From NCBI RefSeq assembly GCF_020511115.1, contig NZ_JAJAVH010000021.1:1-44888 (forward strand): DNA of 44,888 nucleotides, in the 5' to 3' direction. This DNA is from Luteimonas panaciterrae. GTDB taxonomy: Bacteria > Pseudomonadota > Gammaproteobacteria > Xanthomonadales > Xanthomonadaceae. Both the position numbers and the translations under genes were made by a program. Numbering within the stretch: position 1 is the first letter of the stretch; every line of letters starts with the position of its first letter. The notes beneath the pieces are model-generated. The model searched no databases. It was given only the letters and a program-made list of their open reading frames with translations, and was not told the DNA's origin. Shown here in pieces: positions 28,396-36,471 of the stretch.

Positions 28396-30834
28396 GTGGC
28401 CCGCATCGACTACGACGAAGACGAATACGACGAGGATCGCGATCAGGCCCCGGACTGGCGGCGCCGCGTACTGACCTGGGGGTTGGCCGCGATCGGTCTG
28501 GGCCTCGGCTTCCTCATTCCGTACACGATCTATCTCAACCATCAGGTCACCAAGCGCTTCGGCCAGTTGCAGTGGCAGATTCCGACGCGCGTGTACGGTC
28601 GCCCGTTGCTGCTCGCGCCGGGCGTGGCCCTGGACGCGCGCACGTTGAAGACCGAACTCGACGCGGCGTCCTATCGCAGCGACGGTGGCACGGGAGCCGG
28701 CACCTACACGCAGGAGGGCGCGCGCTGGACGATCACCAGCCGTGGCTTCCGCGATGTCGATCGTGAAGTGGGGCCGAGCCGCATCGAGCTGACGCTCTCC
28801 GGCGGCAGCGTCGCGGGTCTGCGCGATGCCCGTAGCCGGCGTGCGCTGAAAGCGGTGCGGCTGGATCCCGCCCGCATCGCCACGCTCTACGGCCAGAGCC
28901 AGGAAGAGCGCCGCCTCGTGCGCATCGAGGACGTGCCGGAATTGCTGGTGACCGGATTGCAGGCGGTGGAGGATCGCGATTTCGCCCATCACCACGGCAT
29001 CGATCTCAGCGGCATGATGCGCGCGGTGTTCGTCACCGTGCGCTCGGGCGGCAAGAACAAGCAGGGCGCCAGCACGCTGACCCAGCAGCTCGCGCGCAGC
29101 GGCCTGCTCGGCATCGGCCGCGAACAGACGGCTGCCCGCAAGTTCAACGAAATCCTCTACGCGCTGCTGATCGAGATGCGCTACGACAAGCGCACCATCC
29201 TGGAGGCCTATCTCAACCAGGTGTATCTCGGCCAGCGCGGCAAGCAGGCGATCCGCGGTGTCGCAGCGGGTTCCGAATTCTGGTTCGGCCGTGATCTGCA
29301 GGACCTGAGCACCGAGCAGATCGCGCTGCTGATCGCGATGGTGAAAGGGCCGTCCGCCTACGACCCGCGCCGCAATCCGGACAACGCGCTGCAGCGCCGC
29401 AACTTCGTGCTCGGCGAGATGCTGGAAACCAACCTCATCCAGCAGCCGGAATACGATCGCGCGCTGAAGATGCCGCTCAACATCAGCCACGCGCCGGGCA
29501 GTCTGGCGGCCAATCGCTTCCCGGCCTATGTGGATCTGGTGCGGCGCCAGCTGATCCGCGATTACCCCGCCGATGCCTTGCAGGGCGCGGGTTTGTCGGT
29601 GATGACGGCGATGTCGCCTTCGGCGCAGGCCTATGCCGAAGGCGCGGTGGCGCGCACGCTGAAATCGCTGGAGAACAAGCGCCGCCCGCCGCTGCAGGCC
29701 GGCGTGGTGGTCACCGACGTGCACAACGGCGACGTCGTCGCGGTGGTCGGCAGCCGCGACTTCGCGCAACCCGGATTCAATCGCGCGATCGAGGCGCAGC
29801 GTCCGGTCGGTTCGCTGCTCAAGCCGTTCGTGTACCTGCGGGCGCTGGCGCTGCCGGATCGCTGGTCGCTGGCGACGTGGGTGGACGATTCGCCGGTTAC
29901 GGTGACGCTCGACAACGGCAAGCGCTGGACGCCCGGCAACTCCGACGGCCGCAGCCACGGCACCGTGCGTTTGATCGATGCGCTGGCGCAGTCCTACAAC
30001 CAGGCCACGGTGCGCGTGGGCATGCAGGTGAAGCCGGCGGTGGTCGCCGACTTGATCCACACGCTGGCCGGGATCGATGCGCCGAGCAATCCTTCGCTGA
30101 TTCTCGGCGCGGTCGACCAGAGCCCGTATGCGATGGCGCAGCTGTACCAGTTCCTCGCCTCGGGTGGCGAGATCCAGCCGCTGCATCTGGTGCGCGGCGT
30201 GCTCGACTCGCAGGGCAAGACGGTCAAGCGCTACGACAAGCCGCCGAAGCCGGCGCAGGCGGGCGACTCGATCGCGGTGCGCCTGATCACCACGGCCCTG
30301 CAGCACACCGTCACCTCCGGCACGGCGCGGCAGTTGCTCAACGACGGTCTCGGCCGCCTCAATTCCGCCGGCAAGACCGGTACCAGCAACGACGGCCGCG
30401 ACAGCTGGTATGCCGGCTGGACCGGCGATCATCTGGCGGTGGTGTGGGTCGGCAACGACCAGAACGAAATGACCGGCCTGTATGGCGCCACCGGCGCGAT
30501 GCGGGTGTGGTCGGGATTGTTCACGCGCCTGCCGAGTGCGCCACTGCAGTTCGGCGCCAAGGGATTGGACTGGCAGTGGGTGGCGCAGTCGAACAGCACC
30601 GATGCCGGCTGTCCGGGCGCACGCCGCTTTCCGTTCGCCGCCGGTTACGCGCCGCCGTACGAGCCTTGTCCTTATGCGGAGCCGGCCGCGCCGTTTGGCG
30701 AGCCGGAGCAGGCGGCGCAGGCCGAGAGCGGCGGCGGTTGGTGGAGCCGATTGTTCAAGGGCAACAAGCCGGCGCAGCCGCAGGAACAGCCGCCACCGCA
30801 GGCGCCGCAGCCGGCGCAGCAGGAACCGCGTTGA
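28396..30834 (+). CDS. mrcB: Penicillin-binding protein 1B (bifunctional transglycosylase/transpeptidase)
   Basis: The 812-residue product polymerises and cross-links peptidoglycan. It has an acidic cytoplasmic N-terminus (VARIDYDEDEYDED), one transmembrane helix (LTWGLAAIGLGLGFLIPYTI), a UB2H-type domain before the enzymes (RVYGRPLLLAPG), the GT51 motifs AVEDRDFAHHHGIDL and GASTLTQQLAR, and the transpeptidase motifs GSLLKPF (SxxK), SYN and KTGTSND. The GTG at 28396 is chosen because the acidic N-terminus matches the family; an in-frame GTG at 28309 would extend it 29 residues upstream of the likely promoter. The C-terminal 40 residues are Gln/Pro-rich and end just before a 16-bp tandem repeat that overlaps the stop codon. 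Confidence 0.95.
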   Translation: MARIDYDEDEYDEDRDQAPDWRRRVLTWGLAAIGLGLGFLIPYTIYLNHQVTKRFGQLQWQIPTRVYGRPLLLAPGVALDARTLKTELDAASYRSDGGTGAGTYTQEGARWTITSRGFRDVDREVGPSRIELTLSGGSVAGLRDARSRRALKAVRLDPARIATLYGQSQEERRLVRIEDVPELLVTGLQAVEDRDFAHHHGIDLSGMMRAVFVTVRSGGKNKQGASTLTQQLARSGLLGIGREQTAARKFNEILYALLIEMRYDKRTILEAYLNQVYLGQRGKQAIRGVAAGSEFWFGRDLQDLSTEQIALLIAMVKGPSAYDPRRNPDNALQRRNFVLGEMLETNLIQQPEYDRALKMPLNISHAPGSLAANRFPAYVDLVRRQLIRDYPADALQGAGLSVMTAMSPSAQAYAEGAVARTLKSLENKRRPPLQAGVVVTDVHNGDVVAVVGSRDFAQPGFNRAIEAQRPVGSLLKPFVYLRALALPDRWSLATWVDDSPVTVTLDNGKRWTPGNSDGRSHGTVRLIDALAQSYNQATVRVGMQVKPAVVADLIHTLAGIDAPSNPSLILGAVDQSPYAMAQLYQFLASGGEIQPLHLVRGVLDSQGKTVKRYDKPPKPAQAGDSIAVRLITTALQHTVTSGTARQLLNDGLGRLNSAGKTGTSNDGRDSWYAGWTGDHLAVVWVGNDQNEMTGLYGATGAMRVWSGLFTRLPSAPLQFGAKGLDWQWVAQSNSTDAGCPGARRFPFAAGYAPPYEPCPYAEPAAPFGEPEQAAQAESGGGWWSRLFKGNKPAQPQEQPPPQAPQPAQQEPR

Positions 30835-30877
30835 GCTTGCTCCTGGTTAAGCATGCTCCAAGTTGAGTGTGCTCTTC
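30830..30877 (+). repeat. Three-copy imperfect 16-bp tandem repeat overlapping the mrcB stop
   Basis: GTTGAGCTTGCTCCTG, GTTAAGCATGCTCCAA and GTTGAGTGTGCTCTTC follow each other without gaps. The TGA of the first unit is the mrcB stop codon. The copies differ at several positions, so the array is old. Confidence 0.65.
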
Positions 30878-30991
30878 GCGGGTTGTTTCCATCGTTGAAG
30901 GTAAGAAAAGGGGCAGGGGGAATGCCGCGTTCCGGATCGCAGGATCGGAGCGCAACCGCTGAACCACTCGAAGTCTGTGTTGAGGTATTTG

Positions 30992-31522
30992 ATGTCGATT
31001 CCATTCCCCCGTATCCCCCGCGCGTTGTTGTTGGTTCCGTTCTGCCTCGCCGCCTGCACGACGACACCTCCGTCGCCACCGCAGTCGGCTTCGGCTGAAG
31101 CTTCGCCCGAACGCATGGTCGCGACCATCCGCAATACCGCCGGCAGCGGCGACAGTGAACTCGCCGTGCAGCCCTTGCGTGATTCGCAGGTGGAGGACCT
31201 GCGCGAGACGGCGCAGCGCCTGGAAGCGCAGAAGCAGTACGCGGACGAGGCCAAGGCGCTCGACCAGGCGCTGGCGATCGTCGCGGACGATCCCGCGCTG
31301 CTGCAGGAACGCGCCGAAGCGGCGGTGTTGCTCAAGGATTACGGCAACGCCGAAGCGCTGGCGCGGCGTGCATTCGAACTCGGTTCCAAGGTCGGCCCGT
31401 TGTGCCGCCGCCATTGGGCCACCATCCGCGCCATGCGTTACATTGCCCGTGATGGCGCCGGCGCGGCCGAGGCCAACAAGCAGTTGGCTGCCTGCAAGGT
31501 TCCCGGTGTCGACAGGTTCTGA
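30992..31522 (+). CDS. TPR-like lipoprotein
   Basis: The 176-residue product has a lipoprotein signal (ALLLVPFCLAAC-TTT, lipobox LAAC) placing Cys23-25 at the mature N-terminus. The rest is helical with two TPR-like units (RLEAQKQYADEAKALDQALA; ALLQERAEAAVLLKDYGNAE). The ATG at 30992 follows GAGG at 8 bases; GTG at 30977 is an alternative. The residues after the lipobox (TTTPPSPPQSA) make a flexible linker. It is anchored in the outer or inner membrane facing the periplasm. The stop codon overlaps the yoaA start by 17 bases, so the two are cotranscribed, although their roles seem unrelated. No family name is recognised. Confidence 0.85.
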   Translation: MSIPFPRIPRALLLVPFCLAACTTTPPSPPQSASAEASPERMVATIRNTAGSGDSELAVQPLRDSQVEDLRETAQRLEAQKQYADEAKALDQALAIVADDPALLQERAEAAVLLKDYGNAEALARRAFELGSKVGPLCRRHWATIRAMRYIARDGAGAAEANKQLAACKVPGVDRF

Positions 31523-33482
31523 AGATTCCCCCGGATCGCTCTCCGAACGCAGCCGCGCCGCGTTGGCCGAGGGTGGCGTGCTCGCAGTGCAGATTCCGGG
31601 CTTCGCGCCGCGCGCGGCGCAGCAGCAGCTCTCCGCGGCCGTCGCCGATGCGTTCACGCAGCGCGACGTGCTGCTGGCCGAAGCGGGTACCGGCACCGGC
31701 AAGACCTTCGCCTATCTCGTTCCCGCTTTGCTGTCGGGGGCGAAGACGATCATTTCCACCGGCACGCGCGCACTGCAGGATCAGCTCTACCACCGCGATC
31801 TGCCGCGCGTGCGCGATGCGCTCGGCGTCGGATTGAAAACCGCGCTGCTGAAAGGGCGCGCGAACTATCTGTGCAAATACCGGCTCGAACGCGCCAAGGG
31901 CGAGCCGCGTTTTTCGTCACGCGAACAAATCGCGCAGTTCCAGCGCATCGTCGCTTGGAGCGGCCGCACGCGCCTCGGCGATCTGGCCGAGATCGATGCG
32001 CTGCCTGAGGATTCGCCGCTGCAATCGATGGTGACCTCCACGGTCGAGAACTGCCTCGGCAGCGAATGCCCGTTCTACGGCGAATGCTTCGTCGTGCAGG
32101 CGCGGGCACGCGCGCAGAGCGCCGACGTGGTGGTGGTCAATCATCACCTGCTGCTGGCCGATCTGGCGCTCAAGCAGGAAGGCTTCGGCGAAATCCTGCC
32201 GGGCGCGGAAGCTTTTGTCGTCGATGAGGCGCATCAGCTGCCGGATCTGGCCGCGCAATTCTTCGGCGAAGGGTTGTCGGCGCGGCCGCTGGTCGAACTC
32301 GGTCGCGATGCTCTGGGCGAATGCAAGGAGGTCGAAGGCGCGCTCGCCATCGTGCAGCAGCCCGCGCGCGATCTCGAAAACGCCGCACGCGCCTTGCGCG
32401 CGGCCATGGACACGCTGCCGACGCGCGGCACGCAATGGCGCGCGCTGGAAGCGCCCGGCGTGGAAGAGGGATTGAACGAACTGGCGCAGGCGCTGACCCG
32501 TTTCGCCGAAGCGATTGCTCCATTGCGCGATGCCGCGCCCGGATTCGAGGCCTGCCACGTGCGAGCGCAGGACCAGCTCGGACGCCTGACGCGCTGGCGC
32601 ATCCGGCGCGAATTCGAGGAAGACCTCGAAGTCGCCGACGACGACGTGCGCTGGTACGAATTGTCGCCGCGTGGTTTCCGTCTGCAACGCACACCGCTCG
32701 ATGTCTCCGCGCCGTTGCGCGCGCATCGCGAAAGCTCGCGCGCGGCCTGGGTGTTCACCTCGGCGACGCTCGCGGTCGACGGCCATTTCGATCACGTCGC
32801 CACGCGCCTGGGTTTGCTCGAACCGCAGACATTGCTCGCGCCGAGCCCGTTCGATTGGCAGCGCCAAGCCTTGTGTTACCTCCCGCCGCGCCTGCCGGAA
32901 CCGAATTCCCGCGACTACACCGCCGCGATCGCCGATGCCTTGCTGCCGGTGCTGCGCGCCTCGCAAGGCCGCGCCTTCGTGCTGTTCGCCTCGCATCGCG
33001 CCTTGCGCGAGGCCGCCGAACATCTGCGCGACGGGCCATGGCCGTTGTTCGTGCAAGGCGAGGCGCCGCGTCACGTGCTGCTGCAGCGCTTCCGCGAATC
33101 GGGCAATGGCGTGCTGCTGGGCGCGGCCAGTTTCCGCGAGGGCGTGGATGTCGCCGGCGCCGCCCTCAGCGTGGTGGTGATCGACAAACTGCCCTTCGCC
33201 GCGCCGGACGATCCAGTGTTCGAGGCGCGCCTGGACGCGATCCGCAATCGCGGCGGCAATCCGTTCCGCGACGAGCAATTGCCGCAGGCGGTGATCGCGC
33301 TGAAGCAGGGCGTCGGCCGCCTGATCCGCACCGAAACCGATCGCGGCGTGCTGGTGTTGTGCGATCCGCGTCTGCTCGGCAAGAGTTACGGGAAGCTGTT
33401 CCTGGATTCGTTGCCGCCGTTTCCGAGGACGCGGGACGTGCGGGATGTCGAAGCGTTCTTCGCCGAGCCCGTCAATGAGTGA
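31506..33482 (+). CDS. yoaA: ATP-dependent DNA helicase YoaA (DinG/XPD-like, Fe-S)
   Basis: The 658-residue product is a superfamily 2 5'-3' DNA helicase of the XPD group. It has Walker A AEAGTGTGKTFAY, DEAH box FVVDEAHQLPD, a four-cysteine iron-sulphur set (NYLCKYRL, then NCLGSECPFYGEC) and C-terminal motifs (ASFREGVDVAGAAL; QGVGRLIRTETDRG). The E. coli homologue works with the clamp-loader protein HolC in repair of replication damage. The GTG at 31506 follows AAGG and overlaps the lipoprotein gene; a longer frame upstream (from 31155) is an overlap artefact. The order yoaA then tsaB is common in related gammaproteobacteria. Confidence 0.95.
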   Translation: MSTGSEDSPGSLSERSRAALAEGGVLAVQIPGFAPRAAQQQLSAAVADAFTQRDVLLAEAGTGTGKTFAYLVPALLSGAKTIISTGTRALQDQLYHRDLPRVRDALGVGLKTALLKGRANYLCKYRLERAKGEPRFSSREQIAQFQRIVAWSGRTRLGDLAEIDALPEDSPLQSMVTSTVENCLGSECPFYGECFVVQARARAQSADVVVVNHHLLLADLALKQEGFGEILPGAEAFVVDEAHQLPDLAAQFFGEGLSARPLVELGRDALGECKEVEGALAIVQQPARDLENAARALRAAMDTLPTRGTQWRALEAPGVEEGLNELAQALTRFAEAIAPLRDAAPGFEACHVRAQDQLGRLTRWRIRREFEEDLEVADDDVRWYELSPRGFRLQRTPLDVSAPLRAHRESSRAAWVFTSATLAVDGHFDHVATRLGLLEPQTLLAPSPFDWQRQALCYLPPRLPEPNSRDYTAAIADALLPVLRASQGRAFVLFASHRALREAAEHLRDGPWPLFVQGEAPRHVLLQRFRESGNGVLLGAASFREGVDVAGAALSVVVIDKLPFAAPDDPVFEARLDAIRNRGGNPFRDEQLPQAVIALKQGVGRLIRTETDRGVLVLCDPRLLGKSYGKLFLDSLPPFPRTRDVRDVEAFFAEPVNE

Positions 33483-33520
33483 TGCGGGGAATCCGCCCGG
33501 TTGCGTGTCGCCAATGGACA

Positions 33521-33549
33521 TCGTCATTCTCTCCGCGCGGGAATGACGA
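33521..33549. repeat. REP-like palindrome remnant between yoaA and tsaB
   Basis: TCGTCATTC at 33521 and GAATGACGA at 33541-33549 are perfect inverted arms matching the outer ends of the 25937-26034 pair, but the centre is only about a dozen bases. It looks like a REP pair whose interior has been deleted. Confidence 0.65.
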
Positions 33550-33594
33550 GAAAAAGCGGTTAATCTTCCTCCGATTCCTTGCTCTCGACCCTCC

Positions 33595-34311
33595 ATGCAC
33601 CTCCTCGCGTTCGAAACCGCCACCGAAGCCTGCTCCGTCGCGCTCTGGATCGACGGCGCGGTGCGTGAGCGTTTCGAGATCGCGCCACGCCGGCATGCGG
33701 AGTTGTCGCTGCCCTGGGCGGAAGCCTTGCTCGACGAGGCCGGCATCGCGAAATCGCAACTCGATGCCATCGCCGTCGGTCGCGGGCCGGGGGCGTTCAC
33801 CGGTGTGCGTCTGGCCGTGGCGTTGGCGCAGGGGATCGCGTTGGCGCTCGATCGTCCGGTCGTGCCCGTGTCGACGCTGGCGGCGCTGGCGATGCGTGCC
33901 GGCGAAGATGCGCCACACATCCTCGCCGCGATCGATGCCCGCATGGGCGAGGTGTATTCGGCCGCTTTCGCGCGCGAGGGCGAGGACTTGCGGGCCCTGT
34001 CGGCGGAGACCGTTTCTGCGCCGGGCGTTGTGGAACTGCCGGATGACGGCATGCAATTGCAGGGCATGCAATGGCGGGGCGTGGGCACGGGTTTCGCCGC
34101 GGCCGAACGTGCGCTGGAAACACGCCTGCACGCCAGACTCGCGAGCGTGGACGCTGCCGCGCTGCCGCATGCGGCGGATGTCGCACGGTTGGGTGCGATC
34201 GCCTTCGCCCGCGGCGAGGCGCTGCCGCCCGAGCGCCTGGAGCCCGCCTATCTGCGCAACCAGGTCGCGCTCACGCTGGAACAGCAGCAGGCCTTGCGCG
34301 CCTCGCGCTGA
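33595..34311 (+). CDS. tsaB: tRNA threonylcarbamoyladenosine biosynthesis protein TsaB
   Basis: The 238-residue product is the partner of TsaD in making t6A37 on ANN-decoding tRNAs. The N-terminal MHLLAFETATEACSVALW ASKHA fold, HAELSLPWAEALLDEAG, and the conserved AVGRGPGAFTGVRLAVALAQG are characteristic. The C-terminal part is the usual variable extension with LEPAYLRNQVAL. Length is typical for the family (about 230). It has its own ATG with a weak ribosome site after a REP-like remnant. Essential function in the cytoplasm is expected. Confidence 0.95.
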   Translation: MHLLAFETATEACSVALWIDGAVRERFEIAPRRHAELSLPWAEALLDEAGIAKSQLDAIAVGRGPGAFTGVRLAVALAQGIALALDRPVVPVSTLAALAMRAGEDAPHILAAIDARMGEVYSAAFAREGEDLRALSAETVSAPGVVELPDDGMQLQGMQWRGVGTGFAAAERALETRLHARLASVDAAALPHAADVARLGAIAFARGEALPPERLEPAYLRNQVALTLEQQQALRASR

Positions 34312-34370
34312 GCGGAACCAATCCGGGTCGCCGCAGTCTCAGGCTTGACCAAACGGATCGGGGAATTCGC

Positions 34371-34997
34371 ATGACGCAGATGGAGAAACCCGGCAAGGGT
34401 CAGCGGCTGCGCCGTTGGCTCAGGACCGAAGCGCGTTCGTGGGTGGTGATGCTGGTGCTGCTGACGGTGGCGCGCACCTCGTTCGCGAACCACTACCAGG
34501 CGCCGAGCGGATCGATGGAAGACACGCTGATGCCCGGCGATCGTGTCGTGGTCGACATGACCGCCTATGGAGTGCGGGTGCCTTTCACCGATGTGGTGGT
34601 CGTGCCGCGCGCCGAGCCGCGACGCGGCGAGGTAGTGATCTTCAAATCGCCTCGGGATGGCACGCGTCTGATCAAGCGCGTGGTGGCGGTGGGCGGCGAT
34701 GAGGTGATGCTGCGTGACGGCCATCTGCGGATCAACGGCAAGGCCTTGGCCGAACCGGGGGCCGAGGACATCGAGCGCTTTCCCGAACATGTGGCCGCAT
34801 TGAATCTGGATGCCGGCGGCGGGCCCGACATCGCGTCCCTGCGCATTCCGCAAGGTCAGGTGCTGGTGCTCGGCGATCATCGCGGCAACAGCGCGGATGG
34901 CCGTTTCTTCGGCCTGGTGCCCAGCCATGCTTTGTATGCCAGGGCGGTCGGCGTGTACTACCGGCGTGGCGAAGGGCTGGTTTGGAAGCGGTTGTAG
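34371..34997 (+). CDS. lepB: Signal peptidase I
   Basis: The 208-residue product cleaves signal peptides of exported proteins at the outer face of the inner membrane. One N-terminal transmembrane helix is visible (SWVVMLVLLTVARTSFA, residues 23-39), followed by box B APSGSMEDTLMPGD with catalytic Ser48, box D RLIKRVVAVGGD with catalytic Lys102, and box E LGDHRGNSADGRFFG. It is shorter than E. coli LepB (324) and has a single helix, as in many bacteria. The ATG at 34371 follows GGGGAA. It may be a second, accessory signal peptidase, since lepB is usually next to lepA/rnc, which are not here. Placement among unrelated genes supports the accessory idea but does not prove it. Confidence 0.92.
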   Translation: MTQMEKPGKGQRLRRWLRTEARSWVVMLVLLTVARTSFANHYQAPSGSMEDTLMPGDRVVVDMTAYGVRVPFTDVVVVPRAEPRRGEVVIFKSPRDGTRLIKRVVAVGGDEVMLRDGHLRINGKALAEPGAEDIERFPEHVAALNLDAGGGPDIASLRIPQGQVLVLGDHRGNSADGRFFGLVPSHALYARAVGVYYRRGEGLVWKRL

Positions 34998-35162
34998 CGG
35001 TTTGACGCTTTCAAAAGGCCATTCAGCCGCCATCACGGGCGTGGTGTAGGATGGCTGCCATAGCTTCATTCGCGCGTCCCGCCCGACTTCCCCGTCGTCC
35101 GCTTCGCTCCCTTTTACGCGTCACCTCCCCACATCGGGGTGGACTCTGTATGGGAGCACTCG

Positions 35163-35843
35163 TTGCCAGGCTACTCGACCCGCAAGCTCTCACTGACGAT
35201 CGGCGGTGATGTCTGGCAGCTGAGGGTGCTCAGCGACCTTCAACAGTTCTCGGATCCCGACGGCCACGGCGAGCGGCTGGGCATTTCGGATGCGCAATGG
35301 AGTCTGTTCGGGCAGATATGGCCTTCCGGACGCCTGCTGGCCCAAGCGATGCATCGCCTGGACATCACGAACGAGCGCATTCTCGAAATCGGCTGCGGCA
35401 TCGGCCTGGCCAGCCTGGTGTTGCAGGGACGCGGCGCGAACGTCGTCGCGACCGACATCCATCCCCTGGCGGAATCCTTCCTCGCCTACAACGCCGCGTT
35501 GAACGCGTTGCCGGCCGTGCATTACCGGCAACTGCGCTGGAACGTCCCGCTGCCGACGCTGGGCAAGTTCGATCTCATCATCGGCAGCGACATTCTTTAC
35601 GAGCGTGGTCATGCCGAACTTCTGAGTGGCGTCATCGATCGCCACGCGCACGAGCATGCCTGCGTGATGCTCACCGATCCCGGGCGTGGCAACAGTGGAA
35701 GCCTTTCCCGTTTGTTGCAGGCACAGGGGTTTTCGCTTCAGGAACAGCAATGCCCGATGGATGACGAGGATTCGCCGCCATACCGCGGCCGATTGTTGCG
35801 ATACGAGCGCGGCGCGACACAGTCGCCGGATACCGTGCAATGA
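35163..35843 (+). CDS. Class I SAM-dependent methyltransferase (METTL/Methyltransf_16-like)
   Basis: The product (about 226 residues) has a Rossmann methyltransferase fold: motif I ILEIGCGIGLASLVL, motif II VVATDIHPLAESFLAYNAAL, and post-motif FDLIIGSDILYERGH. This layout fits the protein-lysine/histidine methyltransferase-like group (Methyltransf_16), which methylates proteins; the target is unknown. I use the TTG at 35163 because GGGAG lies 6 bases upstream; a GTG at 35139 in the same frame has no ribosome site. The 165-base gap upstream contains a possible TAGGAT box at 35047. Two small unknown genes follow 64 bases later. Confidence 0.75.
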   Translation: MPGYSTRKLSLTIGGDVWQLRVLSDLQQFSDPDGHGERLGISDAQWSLFGQIWPSGRLLAQAMHRLDITNERILEIGCGIGLASLVLQGRGANVVATDIHPLAESFLAYNAALNALPAVHYRQLRWNVPLPTLGKFDLIIGSDILYERGHAELLSGVIDRHAHEHACVMLTDPGRGNSGSLSRLLQAQGFSLQEQQCPMDDEDSPPYRGRLLRYERGATQSPDTVQ

Positions 35844-35907
35844 ACCGACGAAACAATCGCCGATCCGCCGCATGCGTGATGTTCCATTTCATAGAACCGG
35901 AGGCTCC

Positions 35908-36138
35908 ATGATCCGCAAGGGCTCCTCAGCCAAGACATTCCAGCGCAAGGAAACCGATCCCAAGCAACTGACCAGCGAGCGGATCGAGCGCGACCTCGAG
36001 ACTTTCCGCAATGCGGGCGGTCGCATCGAGGTACTTGGCGTCACCCAGGTATTGAAGAAGCTGGAACCCAGTGATGATCCCGCCGCGGCGCCGATGCGAT
36101 CGACCATCAACCCGCACCGCAAGGCGGGGGCGCCATGA
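35908..36138 (+). CDS. Small conserved-looking protein of unknown function
   Basis: The 76-residue product begins at an ATG with a strong CCGGAGG ribosome site 5 bases upstream. It is basic and helical: MIRKGSSAKTFQRKETDPKQ, then ERIERDLETFRNAGGRIEVL, a phrase with a helix followed by a GGRI turn and strand. No signal peptide or membrane helix. Its stop overlaps the start of the next small gene in ATGA (36135-36138), so the two are translationally coupled and probably act together. I do not recognise either; nucleic-acid binding is possible given the charge but is not shown. Confidence 0.75.
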   Translation: MIRKGSSAKTFQRKETDPKQLTSERIERDLETFRNAGGRIEVLGVTQVLKKLEPSDDPAAAPMRSTINPHRKAGAP

Positions 36139-36404
36139 AACATCAGATTCCCATGTTCAAGTTCACGCTGGGACAGGGGCAAAGCATCGGGCCGATACCG
36201 CTCAGGGCGTTATGGGCCCAGGCCTGCCAGTCGTCGGAGGTGAGCGTCGGGCGCTCGCAAGGCGCGCATCCGACCGACAAACCCACGTATTCGCTGTACG
36301 CGGCTCAGCATCTGAGGGACCTGACGCAAGTCGAGATGCGCCTGCGGAAACTTCTGGATGTGTACAACTTGCGCGTGTCGCTGATCATCATCCACAAGTA
36401 CTAG
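36135..36404 (+). CDS. Small protein coupled to the previous gene, unknown function
   Basis: The 89-residue product starts in the ATGA overlap with the gene at 35908. The middle is polar (SEVSVGRSQGAHPTDKPTYS) and the end is amphipathic helix and strand (HLRDLTQVEMRLRKLLDVYN, then LRVSLIIIHKY). It has no signal peptide. It is a distinct frame from its neighbours with normal codon use, so it is likely real. No family recognised. A hairpin lies 19 bases after its stop. Confidence 0.65.
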   Translation: MKHQIPMFKFTLGQGQSIGPIPLRALWAQACQSSEVSVGRSQGAHPTDKPTYSLYAAQHLRDLTQVEMRLRKLLDVYNLRVSLIIIHKY

Positions 36405-36422
36405 GCTTTCCGGCATTGGCTT

Positions 36423-36440
36423 CTCGCCTGGACAGGCGAG
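36423..36440. terminator. Hairpin between convergent genes
   Basis: CTCGCCTG-GA-CAGGCGAG is a near-perfect palindrome (7-8 bp stem) in the 67-bp gap between the small plus-strand gene and the minus-strand TonB-like gene. No T-run follows, so it is a candidate bidirectional terminator only. Confidence 0.45.
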
Positions 36441-36471
36441 GTGGCCTGGACGACCGATCGTGCTAGCCGCC

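Noticed and set aside
31155..31505. N-terminal extension of yoaA
   Set aside because: It is the out-of-frame reading of the TPR lipoprotein gene; helicase sequence begins only after the GTG at 31506.
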